NCBI GenBank assembly: GCA_030041135.1
Contig: JASHOL010000182.1
Span: forward strand, 1 to 32,139
Length of the DNA stretch: 32,139 nt
Direction of reading: 5' to 3'
Source: Streptosporangiaceae bacterium
GTDB taxonomy: Bacteria > Actinomycetota > Actinomycetes > Streptosporangiales > Streptosporangiaceae
In this document: piece after piece, positions 7,231 through 14,804 of the stretch
How the letters are laid out: each line of letters opens with the position of its first letter
How positions within the stretch are numbered: position 1 is the stretch's first letter
The notes under the pieces: generated by a model
What the model was told of the DNA's origin: nothing
What the model saw: the letters and a program-made list of their open reading frames with translations, nothing else
Databases searched by the model: none
Program-made: the position numbers and the translations under genes

Positions 7231-8334
7231 ATGACGCCTAACCCCGCTGGCAGCTCCATGCCCAAGCAGCGGCGGCCTGCACGGACCCGGCTCCTCCTCA
7301 CCGCCACGGCCGGCGTAGCCCTCCTGCTGGCGGCTGGATGCTCGGGCGGCAGCGGCGGCACCAGCCCAGTCTCCGGCACCATCACGATTGCCGCGGTTCC
7401 GAGCGTCGACGACGCGCCGCTCTGGCTAGCCAAGGACCGGGGCCTCTTCTCCGCGGCTGGGCTGAATGTGCAGATCAACAGCGTCAGCAGCGATGCCGCC
7501 GCGGTGGCCGAGGTCGCGAACGGCCAGGCGCAGATTGCCGCCAGCGATTACGGCAACATCCTGGCCTACCAGGCCGCTCCGACCACAACCCGGAAGCTTT
7601 ATTTGCTGGCCGACGGCTACGACGCGGGCACGGGGAACGTGGAGATCATGGTCAACCCGAACGTGAAACACCCGATCACCAGCCCGTCTCAGCTGGCGGG
7701 CGACACCATCGGTATCCCGAGTCAGCTGACCATCGACGCCAATCCTGCGCCCGCCACCGATGGCTCGCCGACAACGACAGTCCCGACCGGTTTCCCCAGC
7801 AGCCTCGACGCAGTCGCGGCCTCTGAGGAGATCTCCGACTTCCTGCTGAACGTCTCCCTGGCCGTTACCTGGCAGCCGATGTCGGAGCAGCAGGAAATGA
7901 CTGAGCTCGGGAACGGAACGCTGAAGGCGGTCGTGCTGACCCAGCCGTATGCGTACGAGGCGGAGGCCAAAGACGGTGACATCGAGCTAACCGACGTCTT
8001 CAGCGGCCAGACCGCGAACCTGCCGCTGTCGGGGTATGTCGCCGCGGACTCATGGGCCGAGGGCAACTCGCAGGCTGTCGCCGACTTCAGGTCGGCCCTC
8101 GACAACGCCCAGGCCCAGGCCTCGATGATGGGGCCGGTCCAGCAGACGCTGCACAGCACGCTCGGCATAACCCTGGCCTACGCCGACATGACCAGCCTCG
8201 GGACCTACCCAACGACCATCAGCAACGCGCAGATATCGCGCGTGGCGACGCTGCTCCAGAATGCCCGCGTCGTCACGATCGACACGCCAAGCTTCCTGAG
8301 CGGCCTGCTGAACCTGCCCGCCTCGAAGTCCTGA
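7231..8334 (+). CDS. ABC substrate-binding lipoprotein, SsuA/THI5-like
   Basis: A 367-residue exported protein. A basic N terminus and hydrophobic stretch end in the lipobox LAAGC (33-37), giving a lipid-anchored cell-surface protein. The core SVDDAPLWLAKDRGLFSAAG, the AEVANGQAQIAASDYGNILAYQA stretch and later segments are typical of the NMT1/THI5 and SsuA family, which binds thiamine precursors, sulfonates, nitrate or related small molecules. AGGAG (7221-7225) supports the ATG at 7231. No permease or ATPase gene lies nearby: the next gene converges from the other strand. It is therefore an orphan binding protein, or its transporter is encoded elsewhere. The ligand cannot be predicted. Confidence 0.85.
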   Translation: MTPNPAGSSMPKQRRPARTRLLLTATAGVALLLAAGCSGGSGGTSPVSGTITIAAVPSVDDAPLWLAKDRGLFSAAGLNVQINSVSSDAAAVAEVANGQAQIAASDYGNILAYQAAPTTTRKLYLLADGYDAGTGNVEIMVNPNVKHPITSPSQLAGDTIGIPSQLTIDANPAPATDGSPTTTVPTGFPSSLDAVAASEEISDFLLNVSLAVTWQPMSEQQEMTELGNGTLKAVVLTQPYAYEAEAKDGDIELTDVFSGQTANLPLSGYVAADSWAEGNSQAVADFRSALDNAQAQASMMGPVQQTLHSTLGITLAYADMTSLGTYPTTISNAQISRVATLLQNARVVTIDTPSFLSGLLNLPASKS

Positions 8335-8364
8335 CCGGGCGGCTGACTGCGGTCAGCTCGGGCG

Positions 8365-9522
8365 TCAGGCCGTCAGCCCGAGCTGGCGCGCGATCACCAT
8401 CCGCTGTACCTCGGAGGTGCCTTCGCCGATCTCGAGCACCTTGGCGTCCCGGTAGAACCTGGCCACAGGGAACTCGTTCATGAACCCGTAGCCGCCGAAG
8501 ATCTGCGTCGCGTCCCTGGCATTGTCCATCGCCGCGTTCGAGGAGGTCAGCTTCGCGATCGCGGCCTGCTTCTTGAACGGCCCGCCTGCCATCAGCCTGG
8601 CCACCGCGTCGTACCAGGCCAGGCGGGCCGTGGACGCCCGCGTCTCCATGTCTGCGATCTTGAACTGAATCGCCTGGTAGTGGGCCAGCTCGTGGCCGAA
8701 CGCCGACCGCTCGTGCACGTAGCGCAGGCACTCATCCACGCAGCCCTGGGCCAGGCCGGCCGCGAGCGCCGCGATGGCGATCCGGCCCTCATCGAGCGTC
8801 TGCAGAAACTGCGCGTAACCGCGGCCAAGCTCACCCAGCAGGTGGTCGGCGGGCACCCGGCAGGAGGAGAACGACAGCTCCCTGGTGTCGGAGGCGCACC
8901 AGCCGACCTTGGAGTACTCGGGGGCCACGGTGAACCCTGGCGTCCCGGCCGGGATCATGATCGCCGATATCTGCGCCCGATCGTCATGGCGACCCGTGAT
9001 GGCCAGCGCCGTGACCACCGAGGTGATCGAGGTTCCGGAGTTCGTGATGAACGACTTCGAGCCGTCGATCACCCACTCCTCGCCGTCCAGCCGGGCCGTG
9101 GTGCGCATCCCGCCGGGGATATCGGAGCCGCCGCCCGGCTCGGTCAGGCCGAAGGCCGCCAGCCTCTCCCCCTGGCACAACTCAGGAAGCCAGCGGTCGC
9201 GCTGCGAGTCCGTCCCGAACCGGAAGATCGGCATGGCGCCCAGCGCGACCCCGGCCTCCAGGGTGATCGCGACCGAGGAATCCACTCTGGCCAGTTCGTG
9301 CAGGGCCAGGCAGAACGCCAGGTAGTCGCCGCCCATCCCGCCGTACTCCTCGGGGAAGGGCAGGCCGAACAGGCCCAGCTTGCCCATCTTGGCGACGATC
9401 TCGTAAGGGAACTCGCCTCGCTGGTAGTGGCCGCCGATGACCGGGGCGATGACCTCGCGGGCAAACTCCTCGACTGTCCTGCGGAGCGCCTCGTGCTCCT
9501 CATCGAGCGTGAAGCCGAACAT
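8365..9522 (-). CDS. Acyl-CoA dehydrogenase
   Basis: A 385-residue FAD flavoprotein of normal length that oxidises acyl-CoA thioesters to 2-enoyl-CoA. It has the N-terminal helical domain (FTLDEEHEALRRTVEEFARE) and the FAD/substrate motifs LTEPGGGSD and WVIDGSKSFITNSG in the middle beta domain. The C-terminal helices carry FGGYGFMNEFPVARFYRD, and the catalytic Glu is expected at about position 367 in IGEGTSEVQR. The chain length or branching of the substrate cannot be read from sequence. It starts with ATG at 9522. It stands alone and converges on the lipoprotein gene with a 30-base gap. No ETF, CoA ligase or transferase gene is adjacent. Confidence 0.93.
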   Translation of the reverse strand: MFGFTLDEEHEALRRTVEEFAREVIAPVIGGHYQRGEFPYEIVAKMGKLGLFGLPFPEEYGGMGGDYLAFCLALHELARVDSSVAITLEAGVALGAMPIFRFGTDSQRDRWLPELCQGERLAAFGLTEPGGGSDIPGGMRTTARLDGEEWVIDGSKSFITNSGTSITSVVTALAITGRHDDRAQISAIMIPAGTPGFTVAPEYSKVGWCASDTRELSFSSCRVPADHLLGELGRGYAQFLQTLDEGRIAIAALAAGLAQGCVDECLRYVHERSAFGHELAHYQAIQFKIADMETRASTARLAWYDAVARLMAGGPFKKQAAIAKLTSSNAAMDNARDATQIFGGYGFMNEFPVARFYRDAKVLEIGEGTSEVQRMVIARQLGLTA

Positions 9523-9764
9523 ACGCCGATGCTACCGGCCGCAGCCCAAGTCGGTGGCGGTCGTGACACCGGCCCCCGACCGGTCAGGCGGCGGCCATGC
9601 TGCCGACGGAAACCCAGGTCAGGCGGCTGCCGCAATCGAGCCCCGGTCGCGGCGGCTGGCCGTGGTCATGGCCCTGGCACCATGACCCCTATCCGGCACG
9701 TTACAGTCTCGTGCGGACGGTCAGCAGATCCCAGCCCGGCAACACCGGCCCACGGGAGGACGTG

Positions 9765-10292
9765 ATGGCAACGCTAACCTGCCCCAACTGCGCGGCCCAG
9801 GTGAAGCCCGACGACCTGATCTGCTTCACCTGCGGGACTAACCTGCCCAGCGCGGGCTCGCGCGACGACACACCCGCGCCCACCACCGTGATGCAGGAAT
9901 ACCTCAGGGCTGAGCGTCGTAACAGGAACATCTCGGCCGCCGTGCTCAGGCTCGCTTTTCCAACCGGGAACGTGGAGGTACCGGCGGGAACTTCTCTGCT
10001 GCTTGGCCGTGATCCGGCGGAATCCCTCGTAGCGGCCGCGTTCTCACGGTACGAGAACGTCTCAAGGCGGCATGCCACGGTGATTGTGGACGACGCCGGG
10101 CACGCCAGCATCCGCGACGAGAACTCCACCAACGGAACGTTCGTGAATGGCGACCGGGTCCTGCCGGGCGTAGCCGTTCGCCTGGCCGATGGTGATGTCG
10201 TCAGGCTCGCTGCCGACGTCTCCGCGGACGTCCTGCTGCCCCGGCAGCAGCCCGACCCGGCCTCTTTCAGCCGTCCGGACCAGGACCGCTAG
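9765..10292 (+). CDS. Zinc-ribbon and FHA-domain protein
   Basis: A 175-residue cytoplasmic protein. The N terminus is a zinc ribbon (CPNC at 6-9 and CFTC at 20-23). After a linker comes a forkhead-associated domain with LLLGRDP, VSRRHATV and ENSTNGTFVNGDRV, the canonical phosphothreonine-binding loops (G, R, SxxH, NG). FHA proteins of this kind read Ser/Thr kinase output; no kinase gene is in the window. The ATG at 9765 follows GGGAGGA by four bases. A TACAGT near 9700 could be a -10 element. The 3' end overlaps the convergent gene at 10267 by 26 bases. Confidence 0.88.
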   Translation: MATLTCPNCAAQVKPDDLICFTCGTNLPSAGSRDDTPAPTTVMQEYLRAERRNRNISAAVLRLAFPTGNVEVPAGTSLLLGRDPAESLVAAAFSRYENVSRRHATVIVDDAGHASIRDENSTNGTFVNGDRVLPGVAVRLADGDVVRLAADVSADVLLPRQQPDPASFSRPDQDR

Positions 10293-10800
10293 GCCGGTCC
10301 GGCTCGCTCGCGAACCAGGGCTCCGGCACCTCGCCGACGGTGAACCACGGACGGTAGGGCCCGCGGCTCGCCCACGGCTCAGCAGCTGCCCCGGGCGAAC
10401 GCTCCGCTGCGGGCCGGCCGATGCCTGGCGCGCCGCCACCGGGCTGCCCGCCCGTGTCGGCCCGCGGCTCAGGTTCGCCGGCATCGTCGGCCGCGTTTCC
10501 GGGCTCTGGCGGGCTCTCGCGGCGCACCCAGTCGTCGGGCCACGGGAGGTGACTGACCGCCTCCTCCGGATCGCGCTCGTCCGGATGGCCGTCTGCCGGA
10601 TCGCCATCGGCCGCGGCCGGCGCGGCGTCCGCACCCGACGGGTGCCCGGCTGGCAGGCGTAGCAGGCGCTCCGCGAGTCCCGCCGGATCGCGGCCGTCCG
10701 CGCGGCGGCGAATGTCATCGCTCGAGGCGTCAGCGTCAGGCCTGTCGGGGAAGCGCATGAGGAGATTGTCCAGCAAACGGCGCAGCCGCAATGCGGGCAA
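10267..10800 (-). CDS. Proline/aspartate-rich hypothetical protein
   Basis: A 177-residue protein with no family I recognise. Codon third positions are strongly G/C biased in this frame, which argues that it is real. The N-terminal part has a short basic amphipathic segment and an ADASSDDIRRRADGRDPAGL region, with the motif WPDDWVRRE in the middle. A long Pro/Gly/Ala/Glu-rich, probably disordered region ends in RGPYRPWFTVGEVPEPWF, where regularly spaced Trp residues suggest a short binding motif. The start is uncertain: TTG at 10800, or ATG at 10758 without a clear ribosome site. It overlaps the 3' end of the FHA gene by 26 bases. Confidence 0.55.
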   Translation of the reverse strand: MPALRLRRLLDNLLMRFPDRPDADASSDDIRRRADGRDPAGLAERLLRLPAGHPSGADAAPAAADGDPADGHPDERDPEEAVSHLPWPDDWVRRESPPEPGNAADDAGEPEPRADTGGQPGGGAPGIGRPAAERSPGAAAEPWASRGPYRPWFTVGEVPEPWFASEPDRPSGPGPDG

Positions 10801-10900
10801 CGCCTATCCCGGAGTCACCTGACGGACATCTCACCGTTACCTTGTCTTCCGTGGGGATTGGCGCAAGGAGGAAATACGCGGCCGGGTCCGGGCGAACCAC

Positions 10901-11839
10901 GTGATCAACCTGGACCTGAGCTGGCCGCAGGCGGCGGTGGCCGCGGCCGCGCTTGGCGGCGCTTCCATGGCCCTGCGCCGCTCCGGGCGCCCGCGCCTGG
11001 CTGGTGCCGCCGTGTTCACGCAGGAGGCCGGACTGCTGCTAGGCCTCTTCGCCATGTGGGATCTCGCCGGCTCGTTCACCGTGATGGGGCCAGGCGGCGC
11101 GCTTTCCAGGTCCCGGTGGATCTGGCACTTCGAGCGCGTGATCGGGCTGCCGAGCGAGGCGTCGCTCCAGCGGGTGTTCCTCCCGCATCCGCTGCTCGTC
11201 CAGTTCTTCAACCTCTACTACGACTCGCTGCACTTTCCCGTGCTGCTTTCGTGCCTGGCCTGGTTGTTTGTCTGGCACAGGGACAGTTACCGCCGGTGGC
11301 GCACGACGCTCGTCGCGCTCACCGGGCTCTGCCTGCTGATCCAGCTCGTGCCGGTCGCTCCGCCGCGGATGCTGCCGCAGGCCGGCATGGTCGACACCGC
11401 CGTCCTTTACCACGAGTCGGTGTACACGAACGTGGCCGGGTTCAACGCCGACCAGCTGTCGGCGATGCCGTCCGTCCACGTCGGCTGGGCCATCCTCATC
11501 GCCGCCGCCGTCATCAGCACGGCCCGCACCAAGTGGCGATGGCTGGCTGTGCTCTACCCGATGATGACGACCCTCGCGGTGGTGGTGACCGCGAACCACT
11601 TCTGGCTCGACGGCATCGTGGCCGGGCTGCTGCTGGTCATCGTGCTGGCCGTGCAGGCGGGCGTGCGGCGGCTCGGCCTTCGGGTCAGCAGATTCCGTGA
11701 CCGGACCGTGCCGGGCTCGGCCGAGCCGGAGCTCGACCTGGCCGTCGACCTGGCCGTCGACCTGGCCGCGGCAAGCCGCGGCCAGGTCGAGCTTGAGTGC
11801 CAGCCCAGGGGGACGACCCCCCGTGCCCCCGGCAACTAA
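10901..11839 (+). CDS. PAP2/Aur1-type membrane phosphatase or transferase
   Basis: A 312-residue polytopic membrane protein of the PAP2 superfamily, closest in pattern to the Aur1/Ipt1 inositolphosphotransferase-like branch. Motifs are VAPPRM (about 152-157), SAMPSVHVGW (187-196, first active-site His) and NHFWLDGI (231-238, second active-site His and Asp). Five or six hydrophobic segments surround them. The substrate is probably a lipid phosphate or phospho-inositol lipid. The C-terminal tail is hydrophilic with a tandem DLAVDLAVDLA repeat. The first usual start is GTG at 10901, but it lacks a nearby ribosome site. A near-perfect AAGGAGGAA (10865-10873) sits 30 bases upstream, just before an in-frame ATA. 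Confidence 0.85.
   Translation: MINLDLSWPQAAVAAAALGGASMALRRSGRPRLAGAAVFTQEAGLLLGLFAMWDLAGSFTVMGPGGALSRSRWIWHFERVIGLPSEASLQRVFLPHPLLVQFFNLYYDSLHFPVLLSCLAWLFVWHRDSYRRWRTTLVALTGLCLLIQLVPVAPPRMLPQAGMVDTAVLYHESVYTNVAGFNADQLSAMPSVHVGWAILIAAAVISTARTKWRWLAVLYPMMTTLAVVVTANHFWLDGIVAGLLLVIVLAVQAGVRRLGLRVSRFRDRTVPGSAEPELDLAVDLAVDLAAASRGQVELECQPRGTTPRAPGN
11757..11790. repeat. 34-bp palindrome inside PAP2 gene 3' end
   Basis: TCGACCTGGCCGCGGC and its exact reverse complement are separated only by AA, giving 16-bp arms. Two further copies of the 12-base unit GTCGACCTGGCC precede it in tandem (from about 11733), so the right arm could pair with any of them. It lies 50 bases before the stop codon and close to the convergent pentapeptide gene. 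It could work as a bidirectional terminator, but no T run follows. Confidence 0.8.
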
Positions 11840-12486
11840 TCGTCGCGGACGACCAGGCCCATGCTCTCGGCCAGCACGGGCGCGAGGACGACGAGCTGAG
11901 CGGTGCTGATGATCGCGCCGCGCAGCGACTGCGAGTCGACGATCATGCCCAGCTCGGCCCCGCGCAGGTCGGTGCCGTCCATCCGGGCCCGGCAGAAGTC
12001 GGTGCGGCTGAGCTGCGAGCCGGCGAAGGCGCACTGAGTCAGCGCGGCATCGGCGAAGTCGACGTCCCGCAGCACGCACGAATCGAAGGTGACCTCGGTC
12101 AGGCTCGTCCCGCGGAAGTTGACCGAGTCGAGCTTGCAGCCGCTAAACACCACGCGCCGCAGTTCGGCGCCGAACACCTCCGTTCCGGCCAGCGCCGACA
12201 GCGCGACGGTGACGTCCAGCCAGTTGCTCTCGGCGAAGTTCGTGCCGGTCAGCCGGACGTCGCGCATCCACACGTCGCGAAGATTTGCCCGCTGGAGCCG
12301 ACCGCCGGCCATCGACACCTGGCTGAACGCGCACTCGATGAACTTCGCGCTCGGCGCGTTCGGCTCGGTCACGTCGAGCCCCTCGAACAGGACCGTGTCG
12401 TAGGTCTCGCGCGCGCACAGGTCCCCCTCGTGCACGCTGAGGTGCGCGGCGTATGGCAGGTCGGCTAGCTCGGGCAGGTCACGCAC
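11836..12486 (-). CDS. Pentapeptide-repeat protein
   Basis: A 216-residue protein made largely of A(D/N)LXX-type pentapeptides, for example LQRANLRDVWM, LTGTNFAESNW, LDSVNFRGTSL, LRDVDFADAAL, LSRTDFCRARM and GTDLRGAEL. These should form a right-handed quadrilateral beta-helix, probably cytoplasmic as there is no signal peptide. Some family members protect DNA gyrase from quinolones, but most have unknown roles, and nothing here (no dimerisation module is visible) favours that. The start is GTG at 12486 with AGGAAG about ten bases upstream. The stop overlaps the stop of the PAP2 gene tail to tail. Confidence 0.85.
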   Translation of the reverse strand: MRDLPELADLPYAAHLSVHEGDLCARETYDTVLFEGLDVTEPNAPSAKFIECAFSQVSMAGGRLQRANLRDVWMRDVRLTGTNFAESNWLDVTVALSALAGTEVFGAELRRVVFSGCKLDSVNFRGTSLTEVTFDSCVLRDVDFADAALTQCAFAGSQLSRTDFCRARMDGTDLRGAELGMIVDSQSLRGAIISTAQLVVLAPVLAESMGLVVRDD

Positions 12487-12528
12487 TGGCGTTCCGCTTC
12501 CTGTCGGGATCTTGTCACCGGTCCGCCA

Positions 12529-13623
12529 TCACTCGGCTTCCAGCTCGGGCTCGGCGGCGAGGAACCGCTGGACGTCTTCCGCTTCGGCCTCGAGCCCGGC
12601 CTCGGCCGCGGCTGGCAGGCCCGCGAACGGGTTGAGCACCACCCGACCCGCCGACCAGGACCACATGCCCGCCGCCCGGCCGCCCACCAGGGCGAAGGGC
12701 CGGAACAGGCCGTTTACCGTCACGATCTGCTGATGCGGTCCCAGGATCGGCTCGCGCGAGGCCCAGCCGAGCAGGACCGGATCATAGGCACCGAGCAGCC
12801 GCGGCTCGGGCAGGTCTCCCGATTCCGGCGCGCCGGCCAGTTCGGCCAGTCCGTCCGCGCGGTCGCGCAGTAGCGGCGCGACCGCGGCCAGCCCGCGGCG
12901 CACCTGGCCGAGCGGCAGGCCGGCCCACTTGGCCAGGTCCCGATCGGAGGCCGGGCCATGACCGGCCAGGTAGCGGCGGGCCAGTTCGGCCAGGTCAGCG
13001 TCGAGGTCACGGCGCGGCGGCGCCTGCCCGAGCCAGTCCCGGACCAGCACGTATGCGTGCTGACCGCCGACCATGGGCCCGCGAACGGCCCAGCCTCGCT
13101 GGCAGGCAAGCACGAGCAGGTGCAGCGCGGCGTTGCCGTCACGGGGGATGCCGATCCCGGCCAGTCGGTCGCGTAGCTGGAGCCGGGTCAGCGGCCCGTC
13201 CGAGGCCAGCGCCTTCGTGATCACCTCGACCGCGTTGTCGGCCTCGCCGGGACTCACGGCTGACCTGGCGAGCACTCGCTGGCACTGCAGTTCGTGCTGC
13301 GGCCTGACCATCAGCCGGTGCAGCAGCCAGTAGTCCTCGCTGCGGATCAGGTGCAGGGTGCCGCGGTTGAGCCAGGTGATCAGCAGCGAGCGGTCGGCGG
13401 TCAGCGCCTTGTCCACGTCCGCGGCCGTGAGCCCCGTGCTGCGAGCGCGGACGGCCAGCCGGGCGCCGCGAGGATCCTGGCCCTGGACCGCCAGCAGCCG
13501 CCCGGCCACGTCGACCGCGGTGGCGGCTCGTTCCCCCGACAGCAGCTGGGCAGCGAACCGCCTGCTCATGACGTCCGGCGTCGCCGGACCGGCACCGGGG
13601 CGGCCGTTGCTCGCGCTAGTCAT
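12529..13623 (-). CDS. YcaQ/AlkX-like winged-helix protein (HTH_42)
   Basis: A 364-residue protein of the winged-helix HTH_42 superfamily. Landmarks are AVQGQDPRGARLAVRAR (about 45-61), ITWLNRGTLHLIRSEDYWLL, PLTRLQLRDRL, LGAYDPVLLGW and IVTVNGLFRPFALVGGRAAGMW near the end. Characterised members (YcaQ, AlkX) are DNA glycosylases for alkylated bases or interstrand crosslinks, with catalytic residues in a QxD or QxQ motif. The QGQ at 47-49 lies where that motif is expected, but glycosylase activity is an inference. The start is ATG at 13623; the in-frame TTG at 13650 is less likely. It ends 42 bases from the start of the pentapeptide gene, so the two could be co-transcribed. Confidence 0.82.
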   Translation of the reverse strand: MTSASNGRPGAGPATPDVMSRRFAAQLLSGERAATAVDVAGRLLAVQGQDPRGARLAVRARSTGLTAADVDKALTADRSLLITWLNRGTLHLIRSEDYWLLHRLMVRPQHELQCQRVLARSAVSPGEADNAVEVITKALASDGPLTRLQLRDRLAGIGIPRDGNAALHLLVLACQRGWAVRGPMVGGQHAYVLVRDWLGQAPPRRDLDADLAELARRYLAGHGPASDRDLAKWAGLPLGQVRRGLAAVAPLLRDRADGLAELAGAPESGDLPEPRLLGAYDPVLLGWASREPILGPHQQIVTVNGLFRPFALVGGRAAGMWSWSAGRVVLNPFAGLPAAAEAGLEAEAEDVQRFLAAEPELEAE

Positions 13624-13848
13624 CGGCCGTGTCTGCGAGCCGGTTCGCAAGCGGAACGATCACGCACGTCATCATGACATGTCGGACCGTTTAGGCCAGG
13701 CCGCACCGGGAACGCCGCAGGGTGCGGAGTCAGGGGCGGATGCTCCGCTGACGGGGGTCGCGCACCCTGACGTCCCAGGTCAGCTGGTCCAGGTTCGCCG
13801 GCAGGCGGGGCGGTTCCGCCCTTCACCTCACCGACGATCGGGGGAATC

Positions 13849-14679
13849 ATGCCTTACCTCAAGGTAGGCCAGGAGAACTCGGGCTCGATCGACTTGTACT
13901 TCGAGGACCACGGCTCAGGTCAGCCCGTCGTGCTGATCCACGGGTACCCGCTCAGTGGCCGTGCCTGGGACAAGCAGGTCCCGGCACTGCTGGAGGACGG
14001 CCGCCGGGTCATCAACTACGACCGGCGCGGGTTCGGCCGCTCCAGCCAGCCCACCACCGGCTACAACTACGACACGTTCGCCGCCGACCTGCGCGTCCTG
14101 CTGGACACTCTGGACCTGCGCGACGTCACCCTGGTCGGCCACTCGATGGGCACAGGAGAGGTCACCCGATTCCTGGGCTCTTATGGCTCCTCCCGCATCG
14201 ACCGGGGCGTGCTGGTCTCGCCCATCCCGCCGTTCCTGCTGCAGGCGCCTGACAACCCGGAGGGCCTGGCCGGCAGCGTGTTCGACGGCTTCATGCAGTC
14301 CGCCCGCGACGACGGCCCGGCCTGGATGAGGAGCTTCCTCGACACGTTCTTCAACATCGACAAGCTCCGGGGCACCCTGGTCAGTGATGCTTACTACGAG
14401 GCCTGCTGGAACATCGCAGTCTCCGCGTCGGCGACCGCGGCGGTCGCGTGCATCCCGACCTGGGAGACGGACTTCCGCGGCGACGTGGCCAAGATCGACA
14501 TCCCGATGCTGGTCATCCAGGGCGACGAAGACAACGTGCTGCCCTACCCCAAGACCGGCCAGCGACTGCCCGGAATGATCAAGAACCTGCAGATGGACGT
14601 CATCGAAGGCGGGCCGCACGCCATCTGCTGGACCCACGCGGACCAGGTCAACGCGGCCCTGCTCAAGTTCATGGCCTGA
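13849..14679 (+). CDS. Alpha/beta hydrolase, chloroperoxidase/arylesterase-like
   Basis: A 276-residue alpha/beta hydrolase close to the cofactor-free haloperoxidase (perhydrolase/esterase) group. The catalytic triad is visible: S99 in GHSMG, D228 in QGDEDNVLP and H257 in GGPHAI. The oxyanion HG dipeptide is in LIHGYPLSG, and INYDRRGFGRSS is characteristic of this group. The length is normal, with no signal peptide. GGGGGA just before the ATG at 13849 is the ribosome site. The first 31 bases after codon 2 recur at 69-99. The gene stands alone and ends in a strong hairpin. Confidence 0.9.
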   Translation: MPYLKVGQENSGSIDLYFEDHGSGQPVVLIHGYPLSGRAWDKQVPALLEDGRRVINYDRRGFGRSSQPTTGYNYDTFAADLRVLLDTLDLRDVTLVGHSMGTGEVTRFLGSYGSSRIDRGVLVSPIPPFLLQAPDNPEGLAGSVFDGFMQSARDDGPAWMRSFLDTFFNIDKLRGTLVSDAYYEACWNIAVSASATAAVACIPTWETDFRGDVAKIDIPMLVIQGDEDNVLPYPKTGQRLPGMIKNLQMDVIEGGPHAICWTHADQVNAALLKFMA

Positions 14680-14685
14680 CCTTGA

Positions 14686-14725
14686 GCGGCTGGCGCGGCC
14701 TGGCCCGGCCGGGCGCGCCAGCCGC
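14686..14725 (+). terminator. Strong GC hairpin after hydrolase gene
   Basis: Perfect 12-bp arms GCGGCTGGCGCG (14686-14697) and CGCGCCAGCCGC (14714-14725) enclose a 16-base GC-rich loop, starting seven bases after the hydrolase stop. No T tract follows, as is usual for hairpin terminators in high-GC actinomycetes. It could also stop transcripts from the convergent propeller gene. Confidence 0.65.
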
Positions 14726-14781
14726 ACCCCGGCCTAGCGGGCCGCACCCCGGCCTAGCAGAGCCGCACCCGGCCTAGCGGA
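14721..14781. repeat. Three tandem copies of a 20-bp unit
   Basis: The unit GCCGCACCCCGGCCTAGCGG occurs at 14721-14740 and 14741-14760 (one change). A third copy at 14762-14781 has one C fewer, and a decayed fourth start follows. The first copy begins in the right arm of the terminator hairpin. It appears to be a slippage-type array between convergent genes. Confidence 0.75.
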
Positions 14782-14804
14782 GCCGCTCCCGCGACGCGGG
14801 CCGC

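Noticed and set aside
10062-10718. 218-codon minus-strand frame overlapping the FHA gene
   Set aside because: It conflicts with the FHA domain on the plus strand and with the better-biased minus-strand frame at 10267-10800.
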